DNA from: Fodinicola feengrottensis
Lineage (GTDB): Bacteria; Actinomycetota; Actinomycetes; Mycobacteriales; HKI-0501
Direction: 5' to 3'
Length of the DNA stretch: 64,000 bases
Assembly (NCBI RefSeq): GCF_010993775.1
Contig: NZ_WOTO01000015.1
Location: forward strand, 1-64,000
Shown here: positions 1-10,544 of the stretch, one piece after another
Layout: every line of letters starts with the position of its first letter
How positions within the stretch are numbered: the stretch's first letter is position 1
Translations under genes and position numbers: made by a program
The notes under the pieces: model-generated
The model's input: only the letters and a program-made list of their open reading frames with translations
Databases searched by the model: none
What the model was told of the DNA's origin: nothing

Positions 1-600
1 TCGCCATCTGCTCGATATGACCGGGCCACCGGAGCGGAACAATGCCGCCAGGGGAAAGTCGCAGGGTCTGGTGCTGCCAGCAGTACCACCTCGACCCACG
101 AATCGCGCTGGCCGGCCGTTCACCGCGAGGCGGGGCTCGAAGCGTACCGGCCGCAACGGTCTTGGGGTCAGCCGTCGTGCGTGTTCCTGCAGGGCCTTCG
201 CGTCGATCTTGACGCAGAGTTGCCGCAGGTCGCCGCTCCAGGTCATGGTCACGTGCTCGACCGGCGAAAACACCGACGCCGTGGTGGGGGTCATCGCGAC
301 GTCGGCGGTCCCGCAGCGGATCCGCGCGGCCCCGCTCAACGGCAGGTTCACCGCGTAGTAGTCCAGTGGTGCCCGGGTGTCGATGGTCACCGCCGCGCCA
401 CACTCGAGGTAGATGAACCGCAACGCCCCGAGGTCGGCGCTGTGCAGCCGGGCGTCCAGCGGCGCTGAGCGGCCCGGCCGGATCAGATGCGGTGAGAACA
501 CCCGGCTCGCCACCGTCTCGACGGCCCCGACATCGGCCGAGCGCAGCACCTGGAACGTGGAGAGTGGACGCTGGCTCGCATCCCGCTGGGGAACCGTCAT
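1..600 (-). CDS. AraC-type regulator, cupin-like N-terminal domain (partial)
   Basis: The gene starts at an ATG at 600 and runs leftward off the window, so the C-terminal helix-turn-helix half is not seen. The visible part resembles the AraC-binding-like sensor domain (AraC_binding_2) of actinobacterial AraC regulators: a MTVPQRDASQ start, then DYYAVNLPLSG around residue 80, then SPVEHVTMTWSGD. The frame shifts twice near its visible end. QRDSWVEVVLL, around 90-110, is in a second frame, and LSPGGI...GHIEQM, around 1-55, is in a third. Both fit the family, so the shifts look like indels. It would bind DNA as a transcription activator or repressor; its target is unknown. Confidence 0.6.
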   Translation of the reverse strand, partial: MTVPQRDASQRPLSTFQVLRSADVGAVETVASRVFSPHLIRPGRSAPLDARLHSADLGALRFIYLECGAAVTIDTRAPLDYYAVNLPLSGAARIRCGTADVAMTPTTASVFSPVEHVTMTWSGDLRQLCVKIDAKALQEHARRLTPRPLRPVRFEPRLAVNGRPARFVGRGGTAGSTRPCDFPLAALFRSGGPVISSRWR

Positions 601-2116
<1,516 letters not shown>

Positions 2117-2117
<1 letters not shown>

Positions 2118-2695
2118 TGTCCACCCCACGCCCGACCCGCCGCGCGACCGCAGGCTCCGGCCGTCGTACGCCCGGCAGCCAGCAGCCGGGTGGCCCGCGG
2201 GCCGGCCGGGGCCGCGGCGAGTCGGCGCGCGGGACCGCACGGGTGCCGTCGGCGGCGAGGCCTGCACGACAGCGGCGGACCAGCGCGAGCATCGCCTCCG
2301 CGCTGCCCCGCCGGGGCGGCCGGCTGACCGGCCGCTCGGCCATCCTGGCCGTGGTGGTCTGCCTGCTGGTGCTGACTTTGGCTTATCCCACCCAGAAATA
2401 CCTGTCCCAGCGCAGCCAGATCGCCCAGTTGGAGCAGGCCCAAGCCACCCAACAGCAACGGATTTCCGGTCTGGCGAAGCAAAAGGCCCAGTGGAACGAC
2501 CCGAACTACGTGAAGGCGCAGGCCCGCCAGCGGCTGCAGTACGTCGAGCCCGGCGACTCCACTTTCGTGGTGGTCGGCGGTGACCGGTCCACCGCGGCGA
2601 GCGGCGGTCCGGCTGGTACGGCGGCGGGAGCTGGTCCCTGGTACGGAAAACTCGCCGGCAGCCTGGCCGGCGCGGACCGCCCGGCCGGCCGGTGA
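2117..2695 (+). CDS. FtsB/DivIC-like septum formation initiator
   Basis: This 192-residue protein has a long basic, Gly/Pro/Arg-rich cytoplasmic N-terminus (about 1-70). One membrane helix follows (AILAVVVCLLVLTLAYP, about 75-92), then a short coiled coil (QLEQAQATQQQRISGLAKQ), then the family segment around WNDPNYVKAQARQRLQYV. That architecture is the DivIC/FtsB family, which bridges divisome proteins at the septum. The GTG start overlaps the eno stop by one base. In actinobacteria this gene normally follows eno, which supports the call. The cytoplasmic tail is longer than in proteobacterial FtsB, as is usual for actinobacteria. Confidence 0.88.
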
Positions 2696-3201
2696 CGGCC
2701 TCGGTGGACCCGATCAGCGCCGCCGACCTGGCGCTGGTCGGCGAGCAGATCGGCCGCCCGCCGCGAGGCGCCCGCAAGGTGGTTTTCCGTTGTGCCGCAG
2801 GACATCCCGCCGTGGTGGAGACGAATCCGCGGGTCGCTGGCGGGACGCCTTTCCCGACGTTGTACTACCTCACCTGCCCGCACGCGGTGAGTGCGGTCAG
2901 CACGCTGGAGTCGACCGGCATCATGCGTACGATGACCGAGCGGCTCGCCGTCGAGCCGGAGGTGGCGGCGGCGTACCAGAAAGCGCACGAAAGCTATCTG
3001 GCCCGCCGGTACGAGCTCGGTGACGTGCCGGAAATCCACGGGATTTCCGCCGGCGGGATGCCAAACCGAGTGAAGTGCCTGCATGTGCTGGTCGGCCACG
3101 CGCTGGCCGCGGGTCCCGGCGTCAACCCGTTCGGCGACGAGGCGCTGGCCGCCATCGCGGACCGCTGGCCGGGGCCGGCCTGCGCGGCCCAGGGTGCATA
3201 A
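2692..3201 (+). CDS. DUF501 family protein
   Basis: The 169-residue product matches the DUF501 family, found almost only in actinobacteria and encoded between the FtsB-like gene and ppx. Recognisable segments are GTPFPTLYYLTCP, IHGISAGGMPNRVKCLH and VGHALAAGPGVNPFGDEAL. The biochemical role is unknown. The GTG start overlaps the preceding stop in a 4-base GTGA arrangement, indicating translational coupling. Conserved Cys and His residues (CPH, CLHVLVGH) could bind a metal, but that is inference. Confidence 0.9.
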   Translation: MTASVDPISAADLALVGEQIGRPPRGARKVVFRCAAGHPAVVETNPRVAGGTPFPTLYYLTCPHAVSAVSTLESTGIMRTMTERLAVEPEVAAAYQKAHESYLARRYELGDVPEIHGISAGGMPNRVKCLHVLVGHALAAGPGVNPFGDEALAAIADRWPGPACAAQGA

Positions 3202-3234
3202 TTCGTCCACTGTGGACGGTGTGGAGGAGAGCCG

Positions 3235-4165
3235 ATGACCCGGGTGGCGGCGATCGACTGCGGCACCAATTCGATCCGGTTGCTGATCGCCGATGTGGAG
3301 AGCATCAGCGCGATGGGCGGACTGTTGTCGGACGTGACCCGGCAAATGCGGATCGTCCGGCTCGGCGAGGGTGTCGACCGCAGCGGCATGCTCGCGCCGG
3401 CCGCGATCGCTCGTACCGAGGCGGCTTTGCGTGACTACGCCGGCGAAATCGCCGCGTCCGGCGCCGAGCGGGTCCGGATGGTGGCCACCTCGGCCAGCCG
3501 CGATGCCAGCAACGCCAACGAATTCACGTCGATGGTGCGGTCCGTGTTGGGCATCGACCCGGAGGTTATCAGCGGCGACCAGGAGGCCCGGCTGTCCTTC
3601 GCCGGCGCGATCCGGGACCTGCCGCCCACGATCGGCCAGCCGCCGTACCTGATCGCCGACATCGGCGGCGGCTCCACCGAGTTGGTGCTCGGCGTCGACG
3701 ACCGTCACGGCCGCCAAGTCGGTCAACGTCGGGTGCGTACGACTGACCGAGCGGCACCTGCACGACGACCCGCCCACCGCCGCCCAGATCGCCGCCGCCG
3801 AGGCCGACGTGGTGGCCGCGATCGCCGAGGCCCGGCAGACCGTGCCGTTCGCGCAGGCCCGTACGCTCATCGGCCTCGCCGGCACCGTCACGACGGTGGT
3901 GGCGATCGCGCTCGGCCTCGACTCGTACGACTCCACGCGGATCCACCACGCCACCGCCACTTATGAGCAGGTCGACGCGGTGACCCGGATGCTGCTGGCC
4001 ACCCGGCAGGAGCGGGCCGCGCTCCCGGTCATGCACCCGGGCCGCGTCGACGTGATCGGCGCCGGCGCGACCGTCCTGCGAGTCCTGATGTCGGAGGTCG
4101 GCGCCGCCTCCGTGGTCGCCAGCGAACACGACATCCTCGACGGCATCGCGTACTCGCTCGCCTAA
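3235..4165 (+). CDS. ppx: Ppx/GppA phosphatase (exopolyphosphatase family), frameshifted
   Basis: The enzyme hydrolyses terminal phosphates of polyphosphate or pppGpp and belongs to the ASKHA sugar-kinase/Hsp70 fold. The two phosphate-binding loops are visible: AAIDCGTNSIRLLIAD at the N-terminus, and ADIGGGSTELVLG near residue 140. Between about 3700 and 3710 the frame changes; the rest continues as AKSVNVGCVRLTERHL, then LIGLAGTVTTVVAIALG, and ends VVASEHDILDGIAYSLA. The combined length of about 310 residues matches actinobacterial Ppx2-type proteins. The start at 3235 follows gtggaggagagccg, a good ribosome binding site. It is the last gene of the eno cluster. Confidence 0.92.
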
Positions 4166-4707
4166 CTCTTCCACCCATCCGGTCAGTCCGGCGCGAAACT
4201 GTCGGAGGTGGCGCGGAGCCTCGATTCGGGGGCGGCATTTTCGCCCGGGCGTGGCGCCGGCGTCGAGTGCCGGACAAAATCCCGCACTCGACGTCGAGTG
4301 CGGCACAATGTCCCGCACTCGCTGGAATCCGGACGCCAGCGACTGGTCACCCGCAACAAATGCCGCCCCCGAATCGAGACTTCCAGGGTGGTCGGACAGT
4401 TTTCGCCGTCCTTGCCTGATGCGTACGACTGATGCGTACGACGATGCCGGTGACATCGTCGAGTCGGCGCGAAAACTTCGCTGGTGAGACCGAGATGACC
4501 TTGGTGAATCGAGAAAGTGTGAGGGCGACCTCTGCTTCTGGGCTGGGAACTGTGATTTAGCGTATTGACGCCTTTACTCAGCGCTGCCCGATGTGATTGG
4601 GTTCCGGGACCAAGCGATCGCGGTGCCGGGCCGACCCCACCCCGGGAGGTCCTGCTGCCGTGAGCCGGAAAAGACCCTGACCAGGGGTCGTGGCGAAAGG
4701 GCCGCTG
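4166..4707. other. Long intergenic region with nested palindromic repeats
   Basis: About 540 bases separate ppx from the next gene. The first half is occupied by the inverted-repeat composite described separately. The second half (about 4415-4690) shows no gene or clear promoter. The doublet gatgcgtacgactgatgcgtacgacgatg (near 4420-4446) contains two close CGTACG sites. Confidence 0.5.
4190..4412. repeat. Composite of two facing dispersed repeats enclosing GTCGAGTGCGGGAC palindromes
   Basis: Two copies of a roughly 50-base element face each other: 4190-4243 in reverse and 4355-4412 forward. Both share tgccgcccccgaatcgag and, about 20 bases further on, gacagttt. Between them lie two overlapping palindromes, 4261-4293 and 4292-4321, of the form CGTCGAGTGC..GCACTCGACG. 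Related copies occur at 17846, 42010 and 44601. The outer arms alone could pair over some 20 bases, so the transcript end of ppx would fold into a long nested hairpin. Confidence 0.75.
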
Positions 4708-5373
4708 ATGGGTCGGAAAGTGGCGTTCACGGTGGCGGCCTCGGTCGCCGAGGGATATCTGGCGGTGCCCGAGACCGGGTCCGGCCCCGGCCTGCTGGTG
4801 GTTGGCCGGACAGCTGGGTTGACCGGCCACGTGAGCAGCGTCGTCGACCGGTTCGCGGCCGAGGGTTTCGTCGCGTTCGCGCCCGATCTCTACCACCCCG
4901 CCGCCGATGGCGAGCCCTTCCCGACCGCGGTCGCGCTGCCTAACGTCCTCGCCGACCTCGTCGGCGCGGCCCACCACCTGGACGGCGTGCCGGAGTTCTC
5001 CGGCCAGCTCGGGGTGGTCGGATTCGGTGCCGGCGGCGGGCTCGCACTGGCGGCGGCCGCGGAGCTGGCGTCGGCGTCCGCCATGGTCGCGTTCTATCCG
5101 GAGCTGGAAGGCCTCGCCGACGTGCCCTGGGCGCGGTTCCGTGGCAAGGCCGCGATCGTCCACCAATCCGGCCGCATGGACACCGCCTCCGCCGCCGTGC
5201 AGCGCCGGATCACCGAGGCCGGCGGGTCCTGTCGGGTGTACGAGTACGCGGACGCCGAGCCCGATTTCTTCAACGACGACCGACCCGGCAGCTACCACCC
5301 CGAAGACGCTCGTACGGCCTGGGCGCGCACTCTCGAACTGCTACGCCCGACCCTGTTGGCGCGGGCCGCCTGA
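4708..5373 (+). CDS. Dienelactone hydrolase-like protein lacking the catalytic nucleophile and histidine
   Basis: The alpha/beta hydrolase fold of the dienelactone hydrolase family is clear: LLVVGRTAGLTGHVSSVVDRFAAEGF, then FAPDLYHPAADGEPF, GQLGVVGFGAGGGLALAAAA, and EPDFFNDDRPGSYHPEDAR. The nucleophile elbow, normally G-x-C-x-G-G, here reads GFGAGG, so the nucleophile is replaced by Gly. The usual A-G-H-x-F-F-N histidine is replaced in AEPDFFND by Pro. The protein is therefore probably not an active hydrolase. I prefer the ATG at 4708, preceded by gaaaggg, over an upstream in-frame GTG at 4690. The neighbour downstream is the Beta-family gene on the same strand, 127 bases away. Confidence 0.75.
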   Translation: MGRKVAFTVAASVAEGYLAVPETGSGPGLLVVGRTAGLTGHVSSVVDRFAAEGFVAFAPDLYHPAADGEPFPTAVALPNVLADLVGAAHHLDGVPEFSGQLGVVGFGAGGGLALAAAAELASASAMVAFYPELEGLADVPWARFRGKAAIVHQSGRMDTASAAVQRRITEAGGSCRVYEYADAEPDFFNDDRPGSYHPEDARTAWARTLELLRPTLLARAA

Positions 5374-5500
5374 TCGGGCATTTTCGCAGGTAGAAGCCCT
5401 CTTGGCGGACAACGCTAGGCCTTGCTTCGGCGTTCGAACATATGTACGATTACAGCAATGGCTATGGCAGCCAGAAATCGTTCTGGCCGAAGGAGATGCC

Positions 5501-6639
5501 ATGGCTTTTCTCGATGCCCTGCACGGGCGGTTCCAGGTCGTGCTGGCCGCGCACACCAAGTCCGGTGAGCTGGCCGCGCTGTCCCACCTGAGCCGCCCGG
5601 ACGCGGCCGCCATCCAGCCGCTGGCGATCGCGATGCCCCGGCTGGCCCCGCAGAGTCGGTTGATGGTCAGCTTTGTGGCGGCCGCCACCGCGCTCGCCGA
5701 ATATGGCCGGCCGCTGATGGTCGACCTGGCCCGAATCCCGGCAGGGCACCCGCTGCGGGCCGAGCCGCTGGGTGCGTACGACTTCCTTGACAACGTGGTT
5801 CGCGAGGCGTTGGAGGAAAAACACGGCCCGCTGGGCAGTGCGTTGCCCACCCTGTTGCCGGTTTTCTCGGCAGACGGCGAAAATGACCGGCCGGATGTGC
5901 TGGCCGCGCAGCGACTGGACGGGCGGGACGGGCGTGGCGCGGTGATCCGGATCGCCGGCCTGACCCGACAAACGCCCGCTGGTTGGGCCGAGCACCTCGG
6001 CAAAACCACCGCATCACTGGGAATCGCGCCGCAACGCGTCGATGTGGTCGTCGACGCGTCCTATGTGGACTCTGTGCAGGAACGGCGAGTTGATCAGGTC
6101 TGTGACGTGGTGGCCGCGGTCCATCAGGCAATGCCCGTACGATCAGTCACGCTGCTCGCCGGGTCGGTGCCGCCGCGTCGGTTCGTCACCCAGACGATGA
6201 TCAAGCCACGGTATGAGATGGAGCTGTGGTCTGCCTGCGCGGGCTCGCTCTCCGGCGAGTTGCGCTATGGCGACTATGGCGTGGTCCATCCGCTGCAGGC
6301 CGACACCCAACTCGCCGGCCCGGTCTCCACCAACCCGTATTTGTTCTATACGGCCGGCCGCGGCTCGCTCTACCTGAGCCGGCAACTTCCCCGCGACGAG
6401 AACAGAAAGATCGCCCGCGGCGGCGGTGCGACCAAGTTCCGGGAGATCTCCACCGAGCTGGCCCGGCTCAGCGAATTCGCTGGCCCGCGTTATTCGTGGG
6501 GCGCGACGCCGAGCTCGCCGGCTGTGCCGCCGGAAACGTGCGAAACGTCGGTACGGTGACCCGCTGGATCGCCATCGCCACCTCACACCACTGCGCCCAC
6601 CTCGCGGACTCCGCCCGCAGACCCGCCCTCGTCGCCTAA
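5501..6639 (+). CDS. Beta-family protein (Pfam Beta_protein), function unknown
   Basis: An aggag at 5491 precedes the ATG at 5501. The N-terminus FQVVLAAHTKSGELAALSHL fits the family pattern of K-x-G-E followed by AL. The middle contains VDLARIPAGHPLRAE and GIAPQRVDVVVDASYVDS, and the C-terminal part contains YGDYGVVHPLQADT and PYLFYTAGRGSLYL. Near 6500 the frame moves by two bases: YSWG continues as DAELAGCAAGNVRNVGTVTRW and ends TSHHCAHLADSARRPALVA at 6639. This restores the family's terminal R-x-W...T-x-H-H motif, giving about 378 residues. The family was named for a phage protein and has no settled function. No phage genes accompany it here. Confidence 0.7.
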
Positions 6640-6647
6640 CTACCCCC

Positions 6648-7458
6648 TCAGATGAGGCGGGCGGCGAACTGTTCGTGCGCGAGGCCATAGCCGAGGTCCT
6701 CGGTGAGGCGGCGCCGCCACGGCCGCTGGATGATCGCGTGAGTCATCCGGCGAGTCGTGCGCGGCTTTTTCATGATCTCCTCGGCGATTTCCCGCGCTCG
6801 CGGCAGTAGCCGATCATTTTCGGTGACCTCGTTGACAAGTCCGAGTCGCAGGGCGGTCTGGGCGTCGATCCGCTCGCCCGAGTAGAGATAGCCGGCCGCC
6901 CTTTTCTGCCCGACCAGTTCCTGCAGGACCAGGTGCATCCCGTCGCCGGGCGACTGGCCGCCGGCGGCGAAATTTCCGTCTCCCAGCGTTGTTCGGCGTG
7001 CACAAGGTCAGGTCGCAGAGTAAAGCCAGCTCGGTCCTGATGCCCGGTCCGTTGATCGCCCCGATAGTCGGGATGTCCACTCCGAACACCAGGTTTTCCA
7101 GCATTTTCAGGCCATCCAGGTAGGCGTGCTGGTACGCCGCGTCGGCCGGCCAGCTCGGCACCGGTTGCCCGAACGACGGTGGATGGATGCCGCCGATCCA
7201 GCGATCCCCGGTGCCGGTGATGATAAGCACCTCGTTCGCCGGGTCCGCGCTGATCATCGCGAGCACCTGGCTCCAGGTGTTTTTCAACCCCAGTGAGAAA
7301 ACCGCCGGTCCATTGGCGGTGTGCATCCGCAGTTCGACGATCCCGTCGTGGCGCTGGATCGCGAAATGCTCGGCGTACCGAGCCGCGTACTCTCCCAGGT
7401 CCGCCGGCGCCACGAAGCCGCCGACTTGGTCGTCCCACTCTCGCAGACTCTCGCTCAT
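6648..7458 (-). CDS. Enoyl-CoA hydratase/isomerase (crotonase) family protein, frameshifted
   Basis: The crotonase fold is recognised from LGLKNTWSQVLAMI, the VLIITGTGDRWIGGIHPPSF region, the substrate-loop INGPGIRTELALLCDLTL, and the C-terminal AGYLYSGERIDAQTALRLGLVNEV. The ATG at 7458 begins MSESLREWDDQ. Near 6985 the frame changes (TPNNAG, then GNFAAGGQSPGDGMH), giving about 269 residues in all. The oxyanion-hole Gly residues are plausible, but a glutamate pair typical of hydratases is not obvious, so the reaction could be isomerase or hydrolase type. It is divergent from a TetR gene that probably controls it. Confidence 0.82.
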
Positions 7459-7538
7459 GCCTCTCCTCTAACTGGTGGCTGCCCCCAATTATCTTCCGGT
7501 ACGATACGGGGGCCAACCCCAGTTAGGCAAGGTGACTG
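7459..7538. promoter_or_regulatory. Divergent promoter with large imperfect palindrome (likely TetR operator)
   Basis: The 80-base gap between the crotonase and TetR starts contains CTAACTGG at 7468-7475 and its inverted partner CCAGTTAG at 7519-7526. Inside these, tggctgccccc faces gggggcca. The central segment attatcttccggtacgat is the only AT-richer stretch and would carry the promoters. TetR regulators usually bind such palindromes in the divergent promoter, so autoregulation plus control of the crotonase is a fair inference. Confidence 0.55.
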
Positions 7539-8070
7539 ATGCGGGCCGATGCCCAGCGCAACTATCAGCGCGTCTTGGACAGTGCCCGGGCCGCGTTCGA
7601 GCGGTTCGGCACCGGCGCGTCGTTGGAGGACATCGCCGCCGAGGCGGATGTGGGGTCAGCGACCTTGCACCGGCATTTTCGCAGTCGGTACGCGCTTATA
7701 GACGCCGTCTTCCGGGATCGAGTGGAGGCGTTGTGCGCGAAGGCGGACCGGCATGCAGCGGACCCGGAGAGCGCGCTTCTGGAGTGGCTGCGCTCGCTCG
7801 CTGACCACGTCGGTGCGTACAAAGGACTCGCGGCGGCGCTGTTGGAGGCGGACGAGGACCTGTCGTCGTGCCGGGACGCCATCCGTACGACCGGGGCGGC
7901 GTTGCTGGTCCGCGCGCAGGAGGTCGGCGCGGTCCGGCCGGACGTGACGGCGACCGAGGTGCTGACGCTCACCACCGCCGTCGCGCTCGCCGCCGAACGA
8001 GCCGGCACCCGCGCCGGCGACCGGCCGACTGCTGGCGTTGATGATGGAGGGCATGGGCGGCAAACGGTGA
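7539..8070 (+). CDS. TetR/AcrR family transcriptional regulator (3' end frameshifted)
   Basis: The N-terminal DNA-binding domain (about residues 8-55) shows ARAAFERFGTGASLEDIAAEAD followed by SATLHRHFRSRYALIDAVF, the typical TetR helix-turn-helix. The rest is a ligand-binding domain with ALLEADEDLSSCRDAIRTTG. As read, the frame runs on into the next gene. A shift near 8025 instead gives LLALMMEGMGGKR and a stop at 8068-8070, the usual TetR ending, of about 176 residues. It probably represses itself and the divergent crotonase. Confidence 0.85.
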
Positions 8071-8843
8071 CAGCGCCGGAATATCTCACCGCACCGGAAC
8101 GCGACGGCGTGCCGGTGGCCGGGACAGCGGCCGCCGTACGCCGATTTTCCCGGCAGGCAACGGATCTGCCCGCCCTGGACGACGCGATCGCGTGCTGCCG
8201 GGCCTGCGACCGGCTGGTCGCGTGGCGCGAGCGGGTTGCCGTCGAGAAACGCGCGGCGTACGTGGGGGAGACCTATTGGGGCCGTCCGGCGCCGGGTTTC
8301 GGGCCGCCAGACGCCCGAATCGCGGTGCTCGGCCTGGCGCCGGCCGCGCACGGCGCCAATCGTACGGGCCGGGTCTTCACCGGCGACCGGTCCGGCGACT
8401 GGCTTTTCGCCGCCATGCACCGCGCCGGCCTCGCCAACCAGCCGACCTCGGTGCGTGCCGACGACGGCCTGCGGCTCATCGACGCCCGCATCGTCGCGGC
8501 GGCCGTACGCTGCGCACCGCCCGAAAACAAGCCGACGCCTGCCGAGCGGGACACCTGCCAGCCCTGGCTGGTACGCGAATTGGCTTTGCTGCGACCGACA
8601 TTGCGGGTCGTGGTCGTCCTCGGCGGCTTCGGCTGGGCGGCGCTGTGGCCGTCGCTGGTCGCCCTGGGTATCGAGATCCCCAGACCACGGCCCACCTTCG
8701 GCCACGGCGTGGAGGTCGACGCGTCCGGGCTCACCATTGTGGGTTGTTTCCATCCCAGCCAACAGAACACTTTCACCGGCAAGCTGACCGAGTCGATGTT
8801 GGATGATATTTTCCGCCGTGCGAACGAAATCGTGGCTGCCTGA
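8067..8843 (+). CDS. udgB: Family 5 uracil-DNA glycosylase (UdgB type)
   Basis: This 258-residue enzyme removes uracil and deaminated bases from DNA. Diagnostic features are motif A GLAPAAHGANRTGRVFTGD, the C-terminal HPSQQNTFTG, and four cysteines placed to hold a 4Fe-4S cluster: CCRACD near residue 40, and C-x(15)-C around RCAPPENKPTPAERDTC. The Ala in GLAPA at the usual acid position is the mark of family 5 (UdgB). The GTG at 8067 overlaps the corrected TetR stop (GTGA), so the two are probably translationally coupled. The raw sequence reads them as one 434-residue fusion, which I consider an artefact. Confidence 0.9.
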   Translation: MTAPEYLTAPERDGVPVAGTAAAVRRFSRQATDLPALDDAIACCRACDRLVAWRERVAVEKRAAYVGETYWGRPAPGFGPPDARIAVLGLAPAAHGANRTGRVFTGDRSGDWLFAAMHRAGLANQPTSVRADDGLRLIDARIVAAAVRCAPPENKPTPAERDTCQPWLVRELALLRPTLRVVVVLGGFGWAALWPSLVALGIEIPRPRPTFGHGVEVDASGLTIVGCFHPSQQNTFTGKLTESMLDDIFRRANEIVAA

Positions 8844-8941
8844 AAGGCAGCGCAGTGTGCTGGAAAACATGTGTCCGGGGTTACGTATGACGGGGATCGC
8901 TATTGATCTCCGAGGTCCGGATGCGGCCGTACGCTTGAGAT

Positions 8942-10325
8942 ATGCGAAACGGACGGTCGCGAATTCTCATCGTCGGTGGCGGTTATGTGGGCATGTACAC
9001 ACCGCCTTACGTCTCCAGAAGAAACTGTCCCGCCGGGAAGCCGAGATCATGGTGGTGGACCCGCAACCACACATGACATATCAACCCTTCCTGCCCGAGG
9101 CCGCCGCCGGCAACATCTCGCCGCGGCACGTGGTCGCGCCGCTGCGCAAGGTGCTGCGGCATTCCACGGTTGTCACCGCGTCGGTCGGGTCGGCGTCGAC
9201 CACACCCGCAAGATCGCCTTCGTGCAGCCGCCGGTGGGTCCCGTACGGGAAATCAAATATGACCAGATCGTGATGGCCCCCGGCTCGATCTCGCGGACCC
9301 TGCCGATCCCCGGGCTCAAGGAGAACGCGGTCGGCTTCAAGACCATCGGTGAGGCCATCTACCTGCGCAATCACGTGCTTGCCCAGCTCGACGCGGCGGC
9401 CAGCACCGACGATGCGGACCTACGCCGTCGGGCACTGACCTTCGTCTTCGTCGGCGGCGGTTACGCCGGCATCGAGGCGATGGCCGAGCTGGAGGACATG
9501 GCCCGCGACGCGTTGCGCTACTACCCGGAGCTCAAGCAGGGCGAGATGCGCTGGGTGCTGGTCGAGGCGGCCCAGCGGATCCTGCCCGAGGTCGGCGCCG
9601 AGATGGGCGCGTACACGGTCCAGCGGCTGCTCGGACGCGGCATGGACCTGCGGCTGAACACCCGGCTCGACTCGTGCGTGGACGGCCTCGTGATGCTGTC
9701 CGACGGCGATGTCTTCGACGCCGGCACCATCGTCTGGACCGCCGGCGTGAAAGCCAACCCGGTCCTGCAGCTCACCGACCTCCCGCTGGACTCCCGCGGC
9801 CGGGTCACCTGCGCCGCGACCATGCAGGTCATCACCGCCGACGGCACCGTCGTGCCGGGCGCCTGGGCGGCCGGCGACGGCGCGTCCGTGCCGGACCTCA
9901 CCGCCGACGACCCGACCGTCACCTGCGCCCCCAACGCACAGCACGCCGTACGCCAGGCGGCCCAGCTCGGCACCAACATCGCGCTGGTCGTGCACGGCGC
10001 CCCCCCCGTCCCGTACAAGCACAAATACGTCGGGTCGGTCGCCAGCCTCGGGCTGCACAAGGGTGCCGCGCGGATCTTCGGGATGAACTTCACTGGGCTG
10101 GCCGCTTGGCTCCTGCACCGCACGTACCACATGAGCGGGGTCCCCACCCTGAACCGCAAGGTCCGAGTGGTCGCCGACTGGACGCTAGCGCTGTTCCTCA
10201 AACGCGAGGTCGTCTCGCTCGGCCAGCTGCACTCGCCGCGGGTGGAGTTCACCGAGGCAGCCACCCCGGCGCCGGCCCGTCCGGTGGCCCGGGAGCACAC
10301 TCGAGAGGCAGCCGTCACAAGCTAA
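8942..10325 (+). CDS. ndh: Type II NADH dehydrogenase (NDH-2), twice frameshifted
   Basis: NDH-2 is a membrane-associated FAD enzyme that passes electrons from NADH to the quinone pool without pumping protons. The N-terminal FAD motif is ILIVGGGYVGMYT. The frame shifts near 9000 into ALRLQKKLSRREAE...DPQPHMTYQPFLPEAAAG, and again near 9195 into KIAFVQPPVGPVREIKYDQ. The second nucleotide-binding motif is FVFVGGGYAGIEAMAEL. AAGDGASVPDL and CAPNAQHAVRQAAQLG are typical of actinobacterial NDH-2, as is the C-terminal membrane-anchoring part. Total length is about 461 residues. ATG at 8942 begins MRNGRSRILIVGG. Confidence 0.93.
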
Positions 10326-10376
10326 CAGGTTATGACCCCACGACACCGCCCGGTCGCGTAACGTGACCGGGGTTGG

Positions 10377-10460
10377 GCCCGGGTGGTGGAATGGCAGACA
10401 CGGTCGTCTTAAACACGACTGCCTTGGTAAGGCGTGCGGGTTCGAGTCCCGCCCCGGGCA
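10377..10460 (+). tRNA. tRNA-Leu (anticodon UAA)
   Basis: The sequence folds as a class II tRNA. The acceptor stem GCCCGGG at 10377-10383 pairs with CCCGGGC at 10453-10459, followed by discriminator A and no encoded CCA. The anticodon stem is gtcgt/acgac with loop CTTAAAC, so the anticodon is TAA and it reads UUA. A long variable arm (gccttggtaaggc) and the T-loop ggttcgagtcc are present. UUA is very rare in high-GC actinobacteria. In Streptomyces the corresponding tRNA, bldA, gates development and secondary metabolism, so the role may be regulatory here too; that is inference. Confidence 0.95.
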
Positions 10461-10544
10461 CTATCCTGAGCAGGGTAAACGCGCTGCGGTGTGATCTCGG
10501 GAAGGCCTGCTTTGGCCCATATCGACGGCCGTAGAGGTATGCCA

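Noticed and set aside
3370..3440. Programmed frameshifting as the general explanation for split genes.
   Set aside because: There is no common slippery sequence or following structure, and the shifts occur in unrelated families that are never frameshifted elsewhere.
2506..3960. A minus-strand frame of nearly 500 codons opposite DUF501 and ppx.
   Set aside because: It is the shadow of two well-supported genes and has no family features or ribosome site.
4907..6559. A plus-strand frame of 550 codons covering the hydrolase-like gene and the Beta-family gene.
   Set aside because: Its first 200 codons are an out-of-frame reading of the hydrolase-like gene; the real Beta-family start is the ATG at 5501 behind aggag.
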